DNA of 24,258 nt from Helicobacter sp. (GCF_029067145.1 NZ_JAIEFA010000018.1:1-24258); one strand, 5' to 3'. Shown: positions 8,729 to 17,470, numbered from the stretch's first letter. The notes: a model not told the origin generated them from the sequence alone. Numbers and translations are program-made.

Positions 8729-10486
8729 TTAAGGTTTCAGATAGTTTTCTTTAACTAGCAAATTTACAACTTCCTTAAAAAGTGGTACGGCAGTGCGTGT
8801 GGCAAAATATGCTTCTGTTTCATTGGGTTCAAACACGCTAATACCAATCGTAAATTCACTTCCTTTTTCATCATTTGCAAAGCCAAAAAATGAACTATTG
8901 TATTTGCGCACATATTTTCCACCCTGTGCGATGTGTGCAGTGCCTGTTTTACCACCGATTGTAATGCCTTTCACTTGTGCAGTTTTGCCTGTTCCCTCAT
9001 TGACGACTTTAATAAGAGTGTCTTTGACTTGTTTGGCGGTTTTGTCGCTTAGGATTCTAATAGGGGTTTGATGTTTGAGCTTATAGCGGATAGATTTGGA
9101 ATCTTGGATATATTCCACCAAATAAGGATTATAAGAGATTCCATAATTTGTGATGATATTGTAAGCTTTAAGCATTTGGATAAAGGTTGTGCGCAATCCA
9201 TAGCCATAAGAAGCGGTGGCACGATAAACTTCACTTTGGAATCGCTTAATATCTGGAATTACACCCACGCGCTCGTAAGGCAAATCAATTCCGCTTGGAT
9301 TCCCAAATCCAAAAGCCTGCAAGGCGGCATTGTATTCTGGTGGGCTAAGTCTTTGGGCTATTTTTGCCATACCGATATTACTAGAATAGAGCAAAACCTC
9401 TTCGGCTGTTGCAGACTTCAGTCTGTGGGTGTCTGTAATATAAAAATTATGCAATCTAAAGCGTCCATTTTCCAAATCAATGGTTTCCTTAGGAGTAATA
9501 AGGTTTTTGTCTAGCAGAATCGCATAAATAATGGGTTTGATAATGCTTCCGGGTTCATAGGAATATTCAATCGCATTCGCATTGAGTTTAGAATAATCGT
9601 TTTTGGTGATAAGATTTGGATTGAATCGTGCGCTACTTGCAAGACTTAGGATTTTGCCACTTTTGCTTTCTATAATGCCAATTAGAATCTCTTTTGCTCC
9701 AAGTTGTACTGCATTTTCATCTGCAAGTCGTTCAATTTTTTTTTGCAACTTTAAAGGAATAGAGGTAATAACATCGTAGCCGTCTATCCTTTCTTTGAAA
9801 GTGGAATGTTTGTTTAAAATCACATTAAAGCCAATATCGCGTTGCCCAATCATCAGCAAATCACTCATCGGTTCTAACTCATTATCAAAGCTTTTTTCAA
9901 TACCTTTCACGCCCTGCACACGTGTAATATTTGTCTCATTTTGTTTGTTGGTATAGCCTAGAATTGGCTCCATTGTATCTTGATAGAGATAATCCCTAGA
10001 TTCCCCGCTTTCTACCACGGATAAACCATATTTGAAAATATGCCCATTTTCGTCTTCATAGCTCTGAAAAACATCTAATTGGTTCAGCTTTAAGTTGAGT
10101 TGTTTAAGGTGGCTTGCAGTTTTGGAATCAATGGCATACGAAAGTGTTACATTGCCTTTTTGCTCTAGTTTGGAAAGAATTTGATTCTTTGGAATCTTGC
10201 TATAAATGCTAAAAAGATTGACAAATAATTCTTTTTTTTGCGGATTAATGTTGTAAGTATTGACGACTGCTTTATAGACTTTCTTGCTGGAGGCAAGCAA
10301 AAATCCATCACTACTATAAATATTTCCTCTGATTGCGCTTTCAATGCGTTTGGCTTGGAAGTTTGGAAGTTTGCGAGAGGTGAAATTGTGGTAAAAGATT
10401 GTCCCTAAAAAAATGCAGAATCCTATTCCTATTGTAAGGAATAGAAGTAGAATCTTGCCTGCCTTTTTGGATTGCGCGTCATTCAT
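8729..10486 (-). CDS. ftsI: septal peptidoglycan transpeptidase, class B penicillin-binding protein (FtsI/PBP3)
   Basis: It cross-links peptidoglycan at the division septum from the periplasmic face of the inner membrane. The 585-residue product has a cytoplasmic basic start, one membrane anchor at residues about 11-31, and a dimerisation region with the class B hallmark R-G-N-I-Y-S-S-D-G (53-61). The transpeptidase domain follows. Its three active-site motifs are S-I-I-K (Ser314 nucleophile, Lys317), S-S-N (368-370) and K-T-G-T (513-516). It is the last gene of the flgB-flgC-fliE group, 12 bases after fliE, with only a weak ribosome site, which suggests translation coupled to fliE. The same gene order is known, from memory, in H. 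pylori (HP1556-HP1559) and C. jejuni (Cj0525c-Cj0528c). Confidence 0.93.
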   Translation of the reverse strand: MNDAQSKKAGKILLLFLTIGIGFCIFLGTIFYHNFTSRKLPNFQAKRIESAIRGNIYSSDGFLLASSKKVYKAVVNTYNINPQKKELFVNLFSIYSKIPKNQILSKLEQKGNVTLSYAIDSKTASHLKQLNLKLNQLDVFQSYEDENGHIFKYGLSVVESGESRDYLYQDTMEPILGYTNKQNETNITRVQGVKGIEKSFDNELEPMSDLLMIGQRDIGFNVILNKHSTFKERIDGYDVITSIPLKLQKKIERLADENAVQLGAKEILIGIIESKSGKILSLASSARFNPNLITKNDYSKLNANAIEYSYEPGSIIKPIIYAILLDKNLITPKETIDLENGRFRLHNFYITDTHRLKSATAEEVLLYSSNIGMAKIAQRLSPPEYNAALQAFGFGNPSGIDLPYERVGVIPDIKRFQSEVYRATASYGYGLRTTFIQMLKAYNIITNYGISYNPYLVEYIQDSKSIRYKLKHQTPIRILSDKTAKQVKDTLIKVVNEGTGKTAQVKGITIGGKTGTAHIAQGGKYVRKYNSSFFGFANDEKGSEFTIGISVFEPNETEAYFATRTAVPLFKEVVNLLVKENYLKP

Positions 10487-10498
10487 TTTGGGCAGAGG

Positions 10499-10816
10499 TT
10501 AAATTTGTGTTCTGATGAGTTCTTTATAGGCACTAATGGCTTTATTGCGCACCTCTAGCATTAATTTCATACTATTTTCGGCTTTTCCGATTGCAATGGC
10601 AGCTTGGTGAATGTCTTTGATTTGTCCTGTTGCCATATCTGCCATTACTTGCTCATTTGTTTTTTGATAGGCATTGACTTCATCTACCGCTTCTTTTAGC
10701 ATATTGCCAAAGCTCTTAGAGGGTGGATTCAAATCGTGATTTGGTGCAAGATTTGGAACATCTTGGAGTTTAGAGTTTAACTTTTCTAAATCCACCCCGT
10801 ATTTGTTAATTTCCAT
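10499..10816 (-). CDS. fliE: flagellar hook-basal body protein FliE
   Basis: FliE connects the MS ring to the proximal rod of the flagellar basal body and is an early substrate of the flagellar export apparatus. The 105-residue product has the usual length. It shows the family pattern: a variable N-terminus, then F-G-N-M-L-K-E-A-V-D-E-V-N, then the conserved helical C-terminus with A-I-A-I-G-K-A-E-N-S-M-K-L-M-L-E-V-R-N-K and A-Y-K-E-L at the end. It has no cleaved signal, as expected for a type III substrate. Its AAGGAT ribosome site overlaps the flgC stop region, with a 10-base gap, so flgC and fliE are tightly coupled. Confidence 0.95.
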   Translation of the reverse strand: MEINKYGVDLEKLNSKLQDVPNLAPNHDLNPPSKSFGNMLKEAVDEVNAYQKTNEQVMADMATGQIKDIHQAAIAIGKAENSMKLMLEVRNKAISAYKELIRTQI

Positions 10817-10826
10817 TTATAATCCT

Positions 10827-11327
10827 TTATGCTTGGAACATTGAAATTGCTGTGGTTGCCATATTTTTAGCACTTTGAAATACAGCAACATTTGCTTGAT
10901 AAGCTTTAGTCGCTTCAATTAAATCTGCCATTTCTACGACTGCATTGATATTAGGATATGCAACATAACCTTCAGAGTTTGCGTCTGGGTGATTAGGCTC
11001 GTATTTCATTTTTGGCTGTGTATCATCACGGACAATTTTATCAACATAAACACTCATTAGCGTGGGTTTTGGCTTCCTTTGCTCATCAAATTCGTCCATT
11101 TCATCTAATGGATCTTCATATTTTAGCAAATTATTGCTGTTTTCATACTTTTGATTCAAAACTTTATCAAAATCAAAAGCTTTTAATATAAGCTCTCTTC
11201 GTCTATAAGGTCCACCCTCATCGGTGCGTGTGGTATTTGCGTTGGCAATGTTGCTAGAAATTAAATTGACTCTTTGACGCTGTGCTGATAACCCATAACC
11301 GCTAATATCAAAACTAGATAAAAACAT
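10827..11327 (-). CDS. flgC: flagellar proximal rod protein FlgC
   Basis: FlgC is one of the axial proteins of the proximal rod. The 166-residue product carries the N-terminal rod/hook motif (L-S-A-Q-R-Q-R-V-N-L-I-S-S-N-I-A-N-A-N-T-T-R) and the FlgC-type sequence G-Y-V-A-Y-P-N-I-N-A-V-V-E-M-A-D-L-I. The conserved C-terminal helix (E-A-T-K-A-Y-Q-A-N-V-A-V-F-Q-S-A-K) pairs with the N-terminal helix in the assembled rod. It is slightly longer than the enterobacterial protein because of an insert around residues 55-85 rich in Asp, Glu and Lys. The ribosome site AAGGGGA lies 5 bases ahead, and the gap to flgB is 10 bases. Confidence 0.95.
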   Translation of the reverse strand: MFLSSFDISGYGLSAQRQRVNLISSNIANANTTRTDEGGPYRRRELILKAFDFDKVLNQKYENSNNLLKYEDPLDEMDEFDEQRKPKPTLMSVYVDKIVRDDTQPKMKYEPNHPDANSEGYVAYPNINAVVEMADLIEATKAYQANVAVFQSAKNMATTAISMFQA

Positions 11328-11337
11328 TTAAGTCCCC

Positions 11338-11772
11338 TTATATATTTCGTGAAGATTCTATTGCATAGGTGAAGATTCCACCTTGTTTGCGTAGTGCGCC
11401 AATAATTGCTTGATACATAATATCGTTTTTGCCCATTTCACTTGTTTCAATATCCAAATCCACACTATTGCCATCATTTCGGGATAAATGCCCATCACGA
11501 TAAAACATTGTAGGACGTTTTAGGCTCATATCTTCAATAGGAAGCAAATGATTTTTGTTTGTAATGGCTACATTAAGTTCCAATTTGCGGTTACGATTAA
11601 AAATCTCGTCCGCTTTTTGTGCCATCATTTGTTCAAAATTCACATCTTTTGGGCGATACATTGGAGTAGAGACATTGGCAATATTGCTAGCAATCATATC
11701 CCTGCGCACAGCCCTATGGTCAAGAGCTTCTTGCGCGAGCGCACGTGCTGGGCTATAACTGAAAATACTCAT
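11338..11772 (-). CDS. flgB: flagellar proximal rod protein FlgB
   Basis: FlgB forms the base of the rod with FlgC and FliE. The 144-residue product has the N-terminal rod motif (A-L-D-H-R-A-V-R-R-D-M-I-A-S-N-I-A-N-V-S-T-P) and then Y-R-P-K-D-V-N-F-E-Q. The later N-S-V-D-L-D-I-E-T-S-E-M-G-K-N-D region is typical of FlgB, and the C-terminal part is I-G-A-L-R-K-Q-G-G. It is first in its operon: a strong AAGGAG at 11778-11783 sits 5 bases from the ATG, and a sigma-54 promoter lies about 25 bases further up. It is therefore expected to be switched on with the middle class of flagellar genes through RpoN and its activator FlgR. Confidence 0.95.
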   Translation of the reverse strand: MSIFSYSPARALAQEALDHRAVRRDMIASNIANVSTPMYRPKDVNFEQMMAQKADEIFNRNRKLELNVAITNKNHLLPIEDMSLKRPTMFYRDGHLSRNDGNSVDLDIETSEMGKNDIMYQAIIGALRKQGGIFTYAIESSRNI

Positions 11773-11806
11773 AGCAACTCCTTGAATATTGAATTTGTTA
11801 AAGACT

Positions 11807-11824
11807 AAGCAACTTTTGTTCCAA
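11807..11824 (-). promoter_or_regulatory. sigma-54 (RpoN) promoter of the flgB-flgC-fliE-ftsI operon
   Basis: On the minus strand the sequence is TTGGAAC-N5-TTGCTT, with GG at -24 and GC at -12 separated by exactly 10 bases. This matches the sigma-54 consensus and, as I recall, the Campylobacter/Helicobacter flagellar form closely. It predicts a start near 11797 and a short leader of about 25 bases with the flgB ribosome site inside. Confidence 0.9.
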
Positions 11825-11868
11825 AATGATGATAAGTAACTTTATATGCCAATTTTATTTGCTAGAAA

Positions 11869-11904
11869 TCATTGCCAAGCAGGCTTAAACTTGCTTGGCA
11901 ATGA
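11869..11904. terminator. 13-bp-stem hairpin between adh and flgB
   Basis: TCATTGCCAAGCA at 11869-11881 pairs perfectly with TGCTTGGCAATGA at 11892-11904 around a 10-base loop. It lies 57 bases past the alcohol dehydrogenase stop and 45 bases above the flgB promoter. That suits termination of adh transcription so that it does not run into the flagellar operon. There is no clear T run on the minus strand after the stem, so it may work with Rho or be a small palindromic repeat. Confidence 0.45.
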
Positions 11905-11961
11905 GGAGTTACGAAAATATGGAATCCCCACTGAAAATTTGGTAGCAGTGATTCTAAAGGT

Positions 11962-13053
11962 TTATTCTTTTAGGCTTTTCATATCAATCACATAGCGGAA
12001 TTTTGCCTTGCCACTTGTAAGATTCTCGTATGCTTCATTGATTTGCTCCACAGAGATGATTTCTGTTTCAGGATAGATTTTGTATTTGAGTGAAAAATCA
12101 AGCATTTCTTGTGTCTCTTTCATTCCGCCAATCAGCGAACCATAGACTTTTTTGCCTGCCGCAAACACAAGTCGCGTTAAGTCAATTTTGAGATTCTCAT
12201 TTGCAGGTGGTAAGCCGACAATCGCCATTTCTCCGCCAAATTTGAGCAACTCGGCATACGCGTTGATGTCATAGGCGGTTGGAATCGTAGAAATGATGAA
12301 ATCAAATCGTTCCTTTACGCCCTTTGTATCAGTATAAAGTGCCTTTGCTCCAAGCTCTAGTGCCTCTTTTTCTTTGTTTTTATTGCGTGCAAACACGCTC
12401 ACTTCCGCACCCATTTTGAGCGCGTATTTTAAAGCCATCACGCCTAGCCCACCAAATCCAGCCACCGCGACTTTATCGCCCGCCTTGACATTGCTAAATT
12501 TAATCGGCGAATAAGTCGTGATTCCAGCACAAAGCAAAGGAGCAACTTTTTCAAGCGGCGCATCTTGTGGGACATTGACTGCAAATTTCTCACTCACCAC
12601 GATATTATTAGAATATCCGCCATAAGTAGGTTCGTTATCGTGGAAGCAATCGTGGCAATCATAGGTAAAAATAGTTTTGCCATTTTCGCAAAACTGCTCT
12701 TGGCTTCTTTTGCACGCCTCACATTCACCGCAAGAATTAACCATACAGCCTACCCCTGCGTAATCGCCAACTTTGAATTTGCTCACTTTAGAGCCGACCG
12801 CTACGACTTTGCCCGCGATTTCGTGTCCGGGCACCATTGGGAAAATTCCCTTATGCCATTCCTCGCGTGCGCTATGAATATCACTATGGCAGATTCCAGC
12901 AAATAGAATCTCAATTAGAATGTCGTTTTCGCCAAGTGCGTGGCGCGAAAAGCTAAAGGGCTTAAATGTGTCGCTTTTGTGCGCTACCGCATAACCTTTG
13001 GCTGTGATTCTTTGTCCCGTGCTTGCTTGCGTCAAATTGTCTTTTAATAGCAT
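11962..13053 (-). CDS. zinc-dependent NADP-type alcohol dehydrogenase (YahK/cinnamyl-alcohol dehydrogenase-like)
   Basis: This cytosolic enzyme interconverts aldehydes and alcohols, most likely reducing toxic aldehydes with NADPH. The 363-residue product has the medium-chain dehydrogenase layout. Catalytic zinc ligands are Cys55 (G-I-C-H-S-D-I-H), His77 (P-G-H-E-I-A-G) and Cys175 (L-L-C-A-G-I-T-T). The structural zinc set is Cys108, Cys111, Cys114 and Cys122. The coenzyme loop is A-G-F-G-G-L-G at 198-204. A strong AAGGAG is 6 bases ahead of the ATG. It is monocistronic with a TTGACA-N19-TATAAT promoter of the same build as two redox genes 7 kb away. Homologues I remember are H. pylori HP1104 and C. 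jejuni Cj1548c. The substrate is not determinable from sequence. Confidence 0.92.
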   Translation of the reverse strand: MLLKDNLTQASTGQRITAKGYAVAHKSDTFKPFSFSRHALGENDILIEILFAGICHSDIHSAREEWHKGIFPMVPGHEIAGKVVAVGSKVSKFKVGDYAGVGCMVNSCGECEACKRSQEQFCENGKTIFTYDCHDCFHDNEPTYGGYSNNIVVSEKFAVNVPQDAPLEKVAPLLCAGITTYSPIKFSNVKAGDKVAVAGFGGLGVMALKYALKMGAEVSVFARNKNKEKEALELGAKALYTDTKGVKERFDFIISTIPTAYDINAYAELLKFGGEMAIVGLPPANENLKIDLTRLVFAAGKKVYGSLIGGMKETQEMLDFSLKYKIYPETEIISVEQINEAYENLTSGKAKFRYVIDMKSLKE

Positions 13054-13104
13054 TATTTTCTCCTTGTATTTTTTTTAAAGTCAAGTTCTAAAACTTAATA
13101 TGGA

Positions 13105-13135
13105 ATTATAAGATATAAGACTTAGTATCTGTCAA
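13105..13135 (-). promoter_or_regulatory. adh promoter: TTGACA-N19-TATAAT
   Basis: On the minus strand, TTGACA occupies 13135-13130 and TATAAT 13110-13105, with a spacer of exactly 19 bases that contains A-G-A-T-A...T-A-T-C-T ends in dyad symmetry. Both hexamers are perfect while the spacer is 2 bases too long for normal sigma-70-type activity, as in MerR-family-controlled promoters. The predicted start is near 13098 and the leader is about 45 bases. The rest of 13136-13290 shows no gene. Confidence 0.7.
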
Positions 13136-13291
13136 GGATTGGCAAGGATTTTATGAAATTTTGCTTCATCTTTGTGAGGAATAAACAATAGGAGAGGACG
13201 AGGAGAGAATCGCCAGGTAAAAAAATCACTGCACACAAAAGAAAGCGGCAAGGGCAAGAAAAGAATCGCAAAGAAAAATCACAAGAGCGCA

Positions 13292-13312
13292 GTGGAATCC
13301 TTGCGATTCCAC
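13292..13312. terminator. hairpin after argD
   Basis: GTGGAATC and GATTCCAC form an 8-bp perfect stem with a 5-base loop, 9 bases beyond the argD stop on the minus strand. A T-rich but interrupted stretch follows. It is a weak candidate for the argD terminator. Confidence 0.4.
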
Positions 13313-13321
13313 AAATCCAGC

Positions 13322-14512
13322 TTATAAATGCGCAAGACAGGATTCTATGCGCAAAAATCCCTCGTCTATTTCTTCGCGTGTAATCGTAAGGCTTGGCAAG
13401 AATCGGGCGGTGTTTTTACCGCTTTTAAGCACTAAAACTCCCGCTTCAAAAGCAGCATTTAAGAATTTTGTCAAAGTTTCCAAATCTCTTACTCTAAGTC
13501 CGCGCATAAGCCCTAAGCCCACTTCTTGCGTGAAAATTTCTGTATAATGTTTTTGCAAATCTTGGAGTTTTTGCGTAAAGTATGCAATCGTTTTGTCTAA
13601 TTCCCCACTTTGTTTGTGTTCATACAGAATCTCTAACACCTCCAATGCTGCGCTTGTAGATAAAAAATTCCCGCCAAAAGTGCTTCCGTGGTCGCTTGGT
13701 GCAAAAATATCTTTAAGGCTTGTCATTACCGCACCAATAGGCACACCGCCCGCTAATCCTTTGGCAGTCGTAATTACATCAGGCGTGATTCCATAGACTT
13801 GTGAAGCAAAGAGTTCGCCGCTGCGGTAAATGCCTGTTTGCACCTCATCTACCATTAAGAGCACATTTTTTTCTTTTAAAATCTTGGCGAGCTTTTGCAC
13901 TTCTGCCTTGTCAAAAGGCGTGATTCCACCCTCACCCTGCACGAGTTCTAAAAGTACAGCGCAAGTTACATTGCTGATTTTGTTTGGGACATCATCTAAG
14001 TCTTTAGCATACACGAATCCATCGGGAAAAGGTCCAAAATATTGGTGCATTTTGCTCTGCGCGGTTGCCTTTAAGGTACTAATCGTGCGCCCGTGGAAAG
14101 AGGAATCTAAAGTGATGATTTGATACCTTTTTAATTCTCCATTTTCTTCACCAAATTTTCTTGCAATCTTGAGTGCGCCCTCATTTGCTTCTGCGCCAGA
14201 ATTTGCAAAAAATACGCGCATATCATAACCGCTTAGCTCTACAAGCTTCTTAGCAAGGTGCGCTTGGGGTTCAATCAAATAAAGATTGGAAGTGTGGATT
14301 AGGTTTTTTGCTTGTTTGTAGATTGCTTCTGCCAAACGCACATTGCCGTGTCCTACGCTACACACTGCGATTCCGGAACCAAAGTCAATATATTCTTTGC
14401 CTTTGGAATCATAGAGTTTCGCCCCGCTACCTTTTACAAAATGCACATTATTGCGCGCATAAGTATGCAAGACAAAGTCTAAATCCATTTGTATTAAATC
14501 TTGTTGTTCCAT
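13322..14512 (-). CDS. argD: acetylornithine aminotransferase
   Basis: This pyridoxal-phosphate enzyme of arginine biosynthesis converts N-acetylglutamate semialdehyde to acetylornithine. Many members also act on succinyl-diaminopimelate semialdehyde in the lysine/peptidoglycan route. The 396-residue product has the class III aminotransferase plan: G-S-G-I-A-V-C-S-V-G-H near the start and F-F-A-N-S-G-A-E-A-N-E-G-A-L-K for phosphate binding. Then come S-F-H-G-R-T (139-143), L-M-V-D-E-V-Q-T-G-I-Y-R-S-G with the cofactor aspartate (222) and the cofactor lysine Lys251 in T-T-A-K-G-L-A-G-G. A TAAGG ribosome site is 6 bases ahead. It is divergent from ppc and appears monocistronic. Confidence 0.94.
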   Translation of the reverse strand: MEQQDLIQMDLDFVLHTYARNNVHFVKGSGAKLYDSKGKEYIDFGSGIAVCSVGHGNVRLAEAIYKQAKNLIHTSNLYLIEPQAHLAKKLVELSGYDMRVFFANSGAEANEGALKIARKFGEENGELKRYQIITLDSSFHGRTISTLKATAQSKMHQYFGPFPDGFVYAKDLDDVPNKISNVTCAVLLELVQGEGGITPFDKAEVQKLAKILKEKNVLLMVDEVQTGIYRSGELFASQVYGITPDVITTAKGLAGGVPIGAVMTSLKDIFAPSDHGSTFGGNFLSTSAALEVLEILYEHKQSGELDKTIAYFTQKLQDLQKHYTEIFTQEVGLGLMRGLRVRDLETLTKFLNAAFEAGVLVLKSGKNTARFLPSLTITREEIDEGFLRIESCLAHL

Positions 14513-14664
14513 CGTTAGCCTTAAATTTTGTAAATTTTGAGAATTTTAAAATAATAAAACTTAAAAAGCTTGCAAAGCAATCCATAATCCTCATTCTTTA
14601 ATGATGAATCGTAAATCCTCTAAAAAATAAGCAAAATAAACACAAGTTAATTCTTAAAACGCGT

Positions 14665-14670
14665 TATAAT
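14665..14670 (+). promoter_or_regulatory. -10 box of ppc promoter
   Basis: A perfect TATAAT lies 42 bases ahead of the ppc ATG, in the 199-base gap between divergent argD and ppc. The predicted start is near 14677. No good -35 hexamer is seen at 17 or 19 bases, so it differs from the adh/aldo-keto reductase promoters. Confidence 0.6.
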
Positions 14671-14711
14671 TCCATAGACTTAAAGTCGCGACAAATGCAC
14701 AAGGAATCTAA

Positions 14712-17387
14712 ATGGAAAAAACAAAAGAAATAGAATTTGCTTTTTTAATCTTGAGCGAGTTATTAGATGAGGTTGCGCCAAATATTAAGCCTACTTTTAT
14801 CGCACTAAAAGACAATCCAAGCCTTTTATTTAAAGCAGAATCCAATTTACTGCAAGAGCTTAGTTCGCAGGAAATTTCTAATCTCATCAAAGCCTTTACG
14901 CTTTATCATTTGCTTTTAAACATTATTGACGAACGTTATCAGTTGAGCTTGCGACAAAGTAGGGGGCAAATCCTTGCTGCTGTTGAGGAATTAAGAGCGC
15001 AAAAATACGATGCGGAGGATATTAAGGAAGTTTTTAAAAAGATTCAGTTTTATCCTGTTTTTACCGCACACCCCACAGAATCTCTGCGCAGAACATTTTT
15101 AGAAAGCTACCACGAAATGTATGATGATTTGCGTGCGTGGTTTGAGTTTGGGCAGACAGACGCAAAAGAGCATTTAAAATATCGCCTCAATCTGCTTTGG
15201 CATAGCCATATCGTGCGGAGCGAGAAAATAGAAGTCTTATTTGAGCTAGACAATCTACTTTATTTTATGGAAAGCTCCATTTTGCAAAGTGGCGCGCGTG
15301 TTTTGCAAGAAATACAAGACGCACTAAAAATACTTGGAGAGAATGCGAAAGATTCTATGCTTAAAAAATCTCCCCTTTTGCTTGGAAGTTGGATTGGCGG
15401 GGATAGAGATGGGAATCCTTATGTAACAAATCGCGTGATGATTGAAGTGATGAAGCGCCAGCATCAAACAATGATTCATCAATACTTAAAATGGATAGAT
15501 AGACTAAGAAGAGAACTTTCTATTGCGCACGAATATGTTAATCCTAGCAATACACTATTGGAAAGTTTAGAGCAAGAAAAAGAGCATTTAGACGAGACAA
15601 CAAAAAAGCTTTTTTCACAAGAGCCATTCCGCGCGAAACTCGTTTGTATGCATCAAAAACTTCAAAACAGAATCCTTATGCTCAACCTCCCTCAAAGTGC
15701 CTTAAAGGAAAACAAACTCTATATTTATGAAAACTCCAAAGAGTTTATCAAAGATATTGAAATGATGATAGAATCGCTAGATGAGCGCAGCAGCACTTAT
15801 CTCAAAGAGCTAAGAAATCTTGTTTTGCTTGCGGGATTCCATTTAATGCGGCTAGATTTTCGCCAACACCGTGAGGTGTTTTGGCTTGCTCTCGCAGAGA
15901 TTTTCGCGACTTTAGGTTATGTGCAAGGGGATTTGTTGCTTTTGCCAACAAGTGAGCAGACAAAGGTTTTAAACGCAGCTCTTAGCGCGCCTTTGGTAGA
16001 TTTGAATCAATTTTATGGAAAATTTAGCGAGCAAACACAAGAAACTTTGCTTAGTTTTATAAATTTTAAATGGGCAAAGGATAGAATCAGCGACAACATT
16101 ATGGATTCTTGTATCGTTTCAATGTGCCAAAGCGCGAACGATTTGCTCTGTGTGCTGTGGTTTGCCAAACAAAGCGGATTGTGGTGCAAGGGTAAAAAGA
16201 CGCGTATTTCTATTTCGCCTTTGTTTGAAACGATTGAGGATTTGGAATCTGCACCTAAGATTTTGCGCGAACTTTGTGCAAATCCGCACTATGCCGAGTA
16301 TTTGCAATCCCGTAAGAATCGTCAGGAGATTATGATTGGCTATTCGGATTCTAGTAAAGATGGTGGAATCTTTGCAAGTAATTATTCCTTGCGCAAGGCG
16401 ATTTCTAATCTCATCGTGCTAGAGGAGGAATTGAATGTAAAATTCCGACTTTTTCACGGGCGTGGAGGAAGTGTAAGTCGTGGAGGAGGTGCGCTAGAGG
16501 ACGCTTTGTTGTCCTCATTACCCAATAGTGTGGCGGGATTTTTAAAAACAACCGAGCAGGGCGAGGTAATTAGCTACAAATATCTTAATCCCAAAAAGGC
16601 AGAATCTAGCTTTTCAAGTGCATTGGCAACTTTGCTAAAAAAATCAGTTTATGATAGATTTGGGACAAATTGCAATGCGAGTGATTCTGAATTTGATACT
16701 ATGTTGCAAACCATTAGCACAGAATCTTATAAGGCTTACAGGAAGCTTGTATATGAGACAGAGGGGTTTATTGAGTATTTCAAGTCGGCAACACCGATTG
16801 ACTTTATTGCGCAGTTGAATATCGGTTCGCGTCCTTCCAAGCGGAAAGAGACACAAAATGTGGAGGATTTGCGTGCGATTCCTTGGGTTTTTGCTTGGAC
16901 ACAGAATCGCGCAATTATTCCTGCGTGGTATGGTTTAGGAAGTGGATTGGAAGAGGCATTTAAAAAATATGGACAAAAGGAAATCTTTAGGAGTTGTTAT
17001 AGGGAAAATTTGTTTTTTAAAACCACGATTGACAATATTTCTCAAGCCTTTTTAAAAGTGGATTTGGAGATTGCAAAGCATTATAATGCTTTCGTGGAAG
17101 ATGTGGAATTGCGTCAAAAAATCTGGCAAATGATAGAGAGCGAATATCATCGCACATTAGATTGGTTGCTTTATGTCCGCAAGGAGGAATCTCTGCTTGC
17201 GAGTGAGAAGTTGATTCAAGAATCTATTTTGTTACGCAAGCCTTTTTTGACAAGCCTCAGTTTCTTTCAGTTGCATTTGATGAAAGCCTATAAAAATGCA
17301 CATTATGACGAGCAAAGAGAGCGGATTGCTAAACAGATTGTAACGACGATTGTCGGAATCGCACAGGGTATGAGAAATACAGGGTGA
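14712..17387 (+). CDS. ppc: phosphoenolpyruvate carboxylase
   Basis: This cytosolic anaplerotic enzyme fixes bicarbonate onto phosphoenolpyruvate to make oxaloacetate. The 891-residue product has near-usual bacterial length. Key blocks are present in order: the catalytic histidine in F-T-A-H-P-T-E-S (His120), G-S-W-I-G-G-D-R-D-G-N-P, G-Y-S-D-S-S-K-D-G-G (about 541-550), and the glycine-rich loop F-H-G-R-G-G-S-V-S-R-G-G-G (about 579). R-P-S-K-R-K and A-I-P-W-V-F-A-W-T-Q-N-R follow, then the C-terminal R-N-T-G. The loop reads G-S-V-S-R where most relatives have G-T-V/I-G-R, a mild variation. AAGGA lies 6 bases before the ATG. It is complete and appears functional, and it is the last core gene before the accessory region. 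Confidence 0.96.
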   Translation: MEKTKEIEFAFLILSELLDEVAPNIKPTFIALKDNPSLLFKAESNLLQELSSQEISNLIKAFTLYHLLLNIIDERYQLSLRQSRGQILAAVEELRAQKYDAEDIKEVFKKIQFYPVFTAHPTESLRRTFLESYHEMYDDLRAWFEFGQTDAKEHLKYRLNLLWHSHIVRSEKIEVLFELDNLLYFMESSILQSGARVLQEIQDALKILGENAKDSMLKKSPLLLGSWIGGDRDGNPYVTNRVMIEVMKRQHQTMIHQYLKWIDRLRRELSIAHEYVNPSNTLLESLEQEKEHLDETTKKLFSQEPFRAKLVCMHQKLQNRILMLNLPQSALKENKLYIYENSKEFIKDIEMMIESLDERSSTYLKELRNLVLLAGFHLMRLDFRQHREVFWLALAEIFATLGYVQGDLLLLPTSEQTKVLNAALSAPLVDLNQFYGKFSEQTQETLLSFINFKWAKDRISDNIMDSCIVSMCQSANDLLCVLWFAKQSGLWCKGKKTRISISPLFETIEDLESAPKILRELCANPHYAEYLQSRKNRQEIMIGYSDSSKDGGIFASNYSLRKAISNLIVLEEELNVKFRLFHGRGGSVSRGGGALEDALLSSLPNSVAGFLKTTEQGEVISYKYLNPKKAESSFSSALATLLKKSVYDRFGTNCNASDSEFDTMLQTISTESYKAYRKLVYETEGFIEYFKSATPIDFIAQLNIGSRPSKRKETQNVEDLRAIPWVFAWTQNRAIIPAWYGLGSGLEEAFKKYGQKEIFRSCYRENLFFKTTIDNISQAFLKVDLEIAKHYNAFVEDVELRQKIWQMIESEYHRTLDWLLYVRKEESLLASEKLIQESILLRKPFLTSLSFFQLHLMKAYKNAHYDEQRERIAKQIVTTIVGIAQGMRNTG

Positions 17388-17420
17388 AAGGATTGTTGGC
17401 AGTGCAATAGATTTATAGGA

Positions 17421-17447
17421 TTTGTAAGGGCTGGAATGGTAGAATTT
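17421..17447 (+). repeat. copy 1 of a 27-bp direct repeat with a promoter-like -10
   Basis: The sequence begins TTTGTAAGGGCTGGAAT and ends GTAGAATTT. It matches positions 22097-22123 at 26 of 27 bases in the same orientation. Its end contains TGG-TAGAAT, an extended -10-like box, and both copies are followed 21-23 bases later by an ATG-AC start. It may be a shared promoter of restriction-modification genes or a direct repeat bordering an inserted block. Confidence 0.7.
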
Positions 17448-17470
17448 GGCATATCAAAAAATGAGGCACG

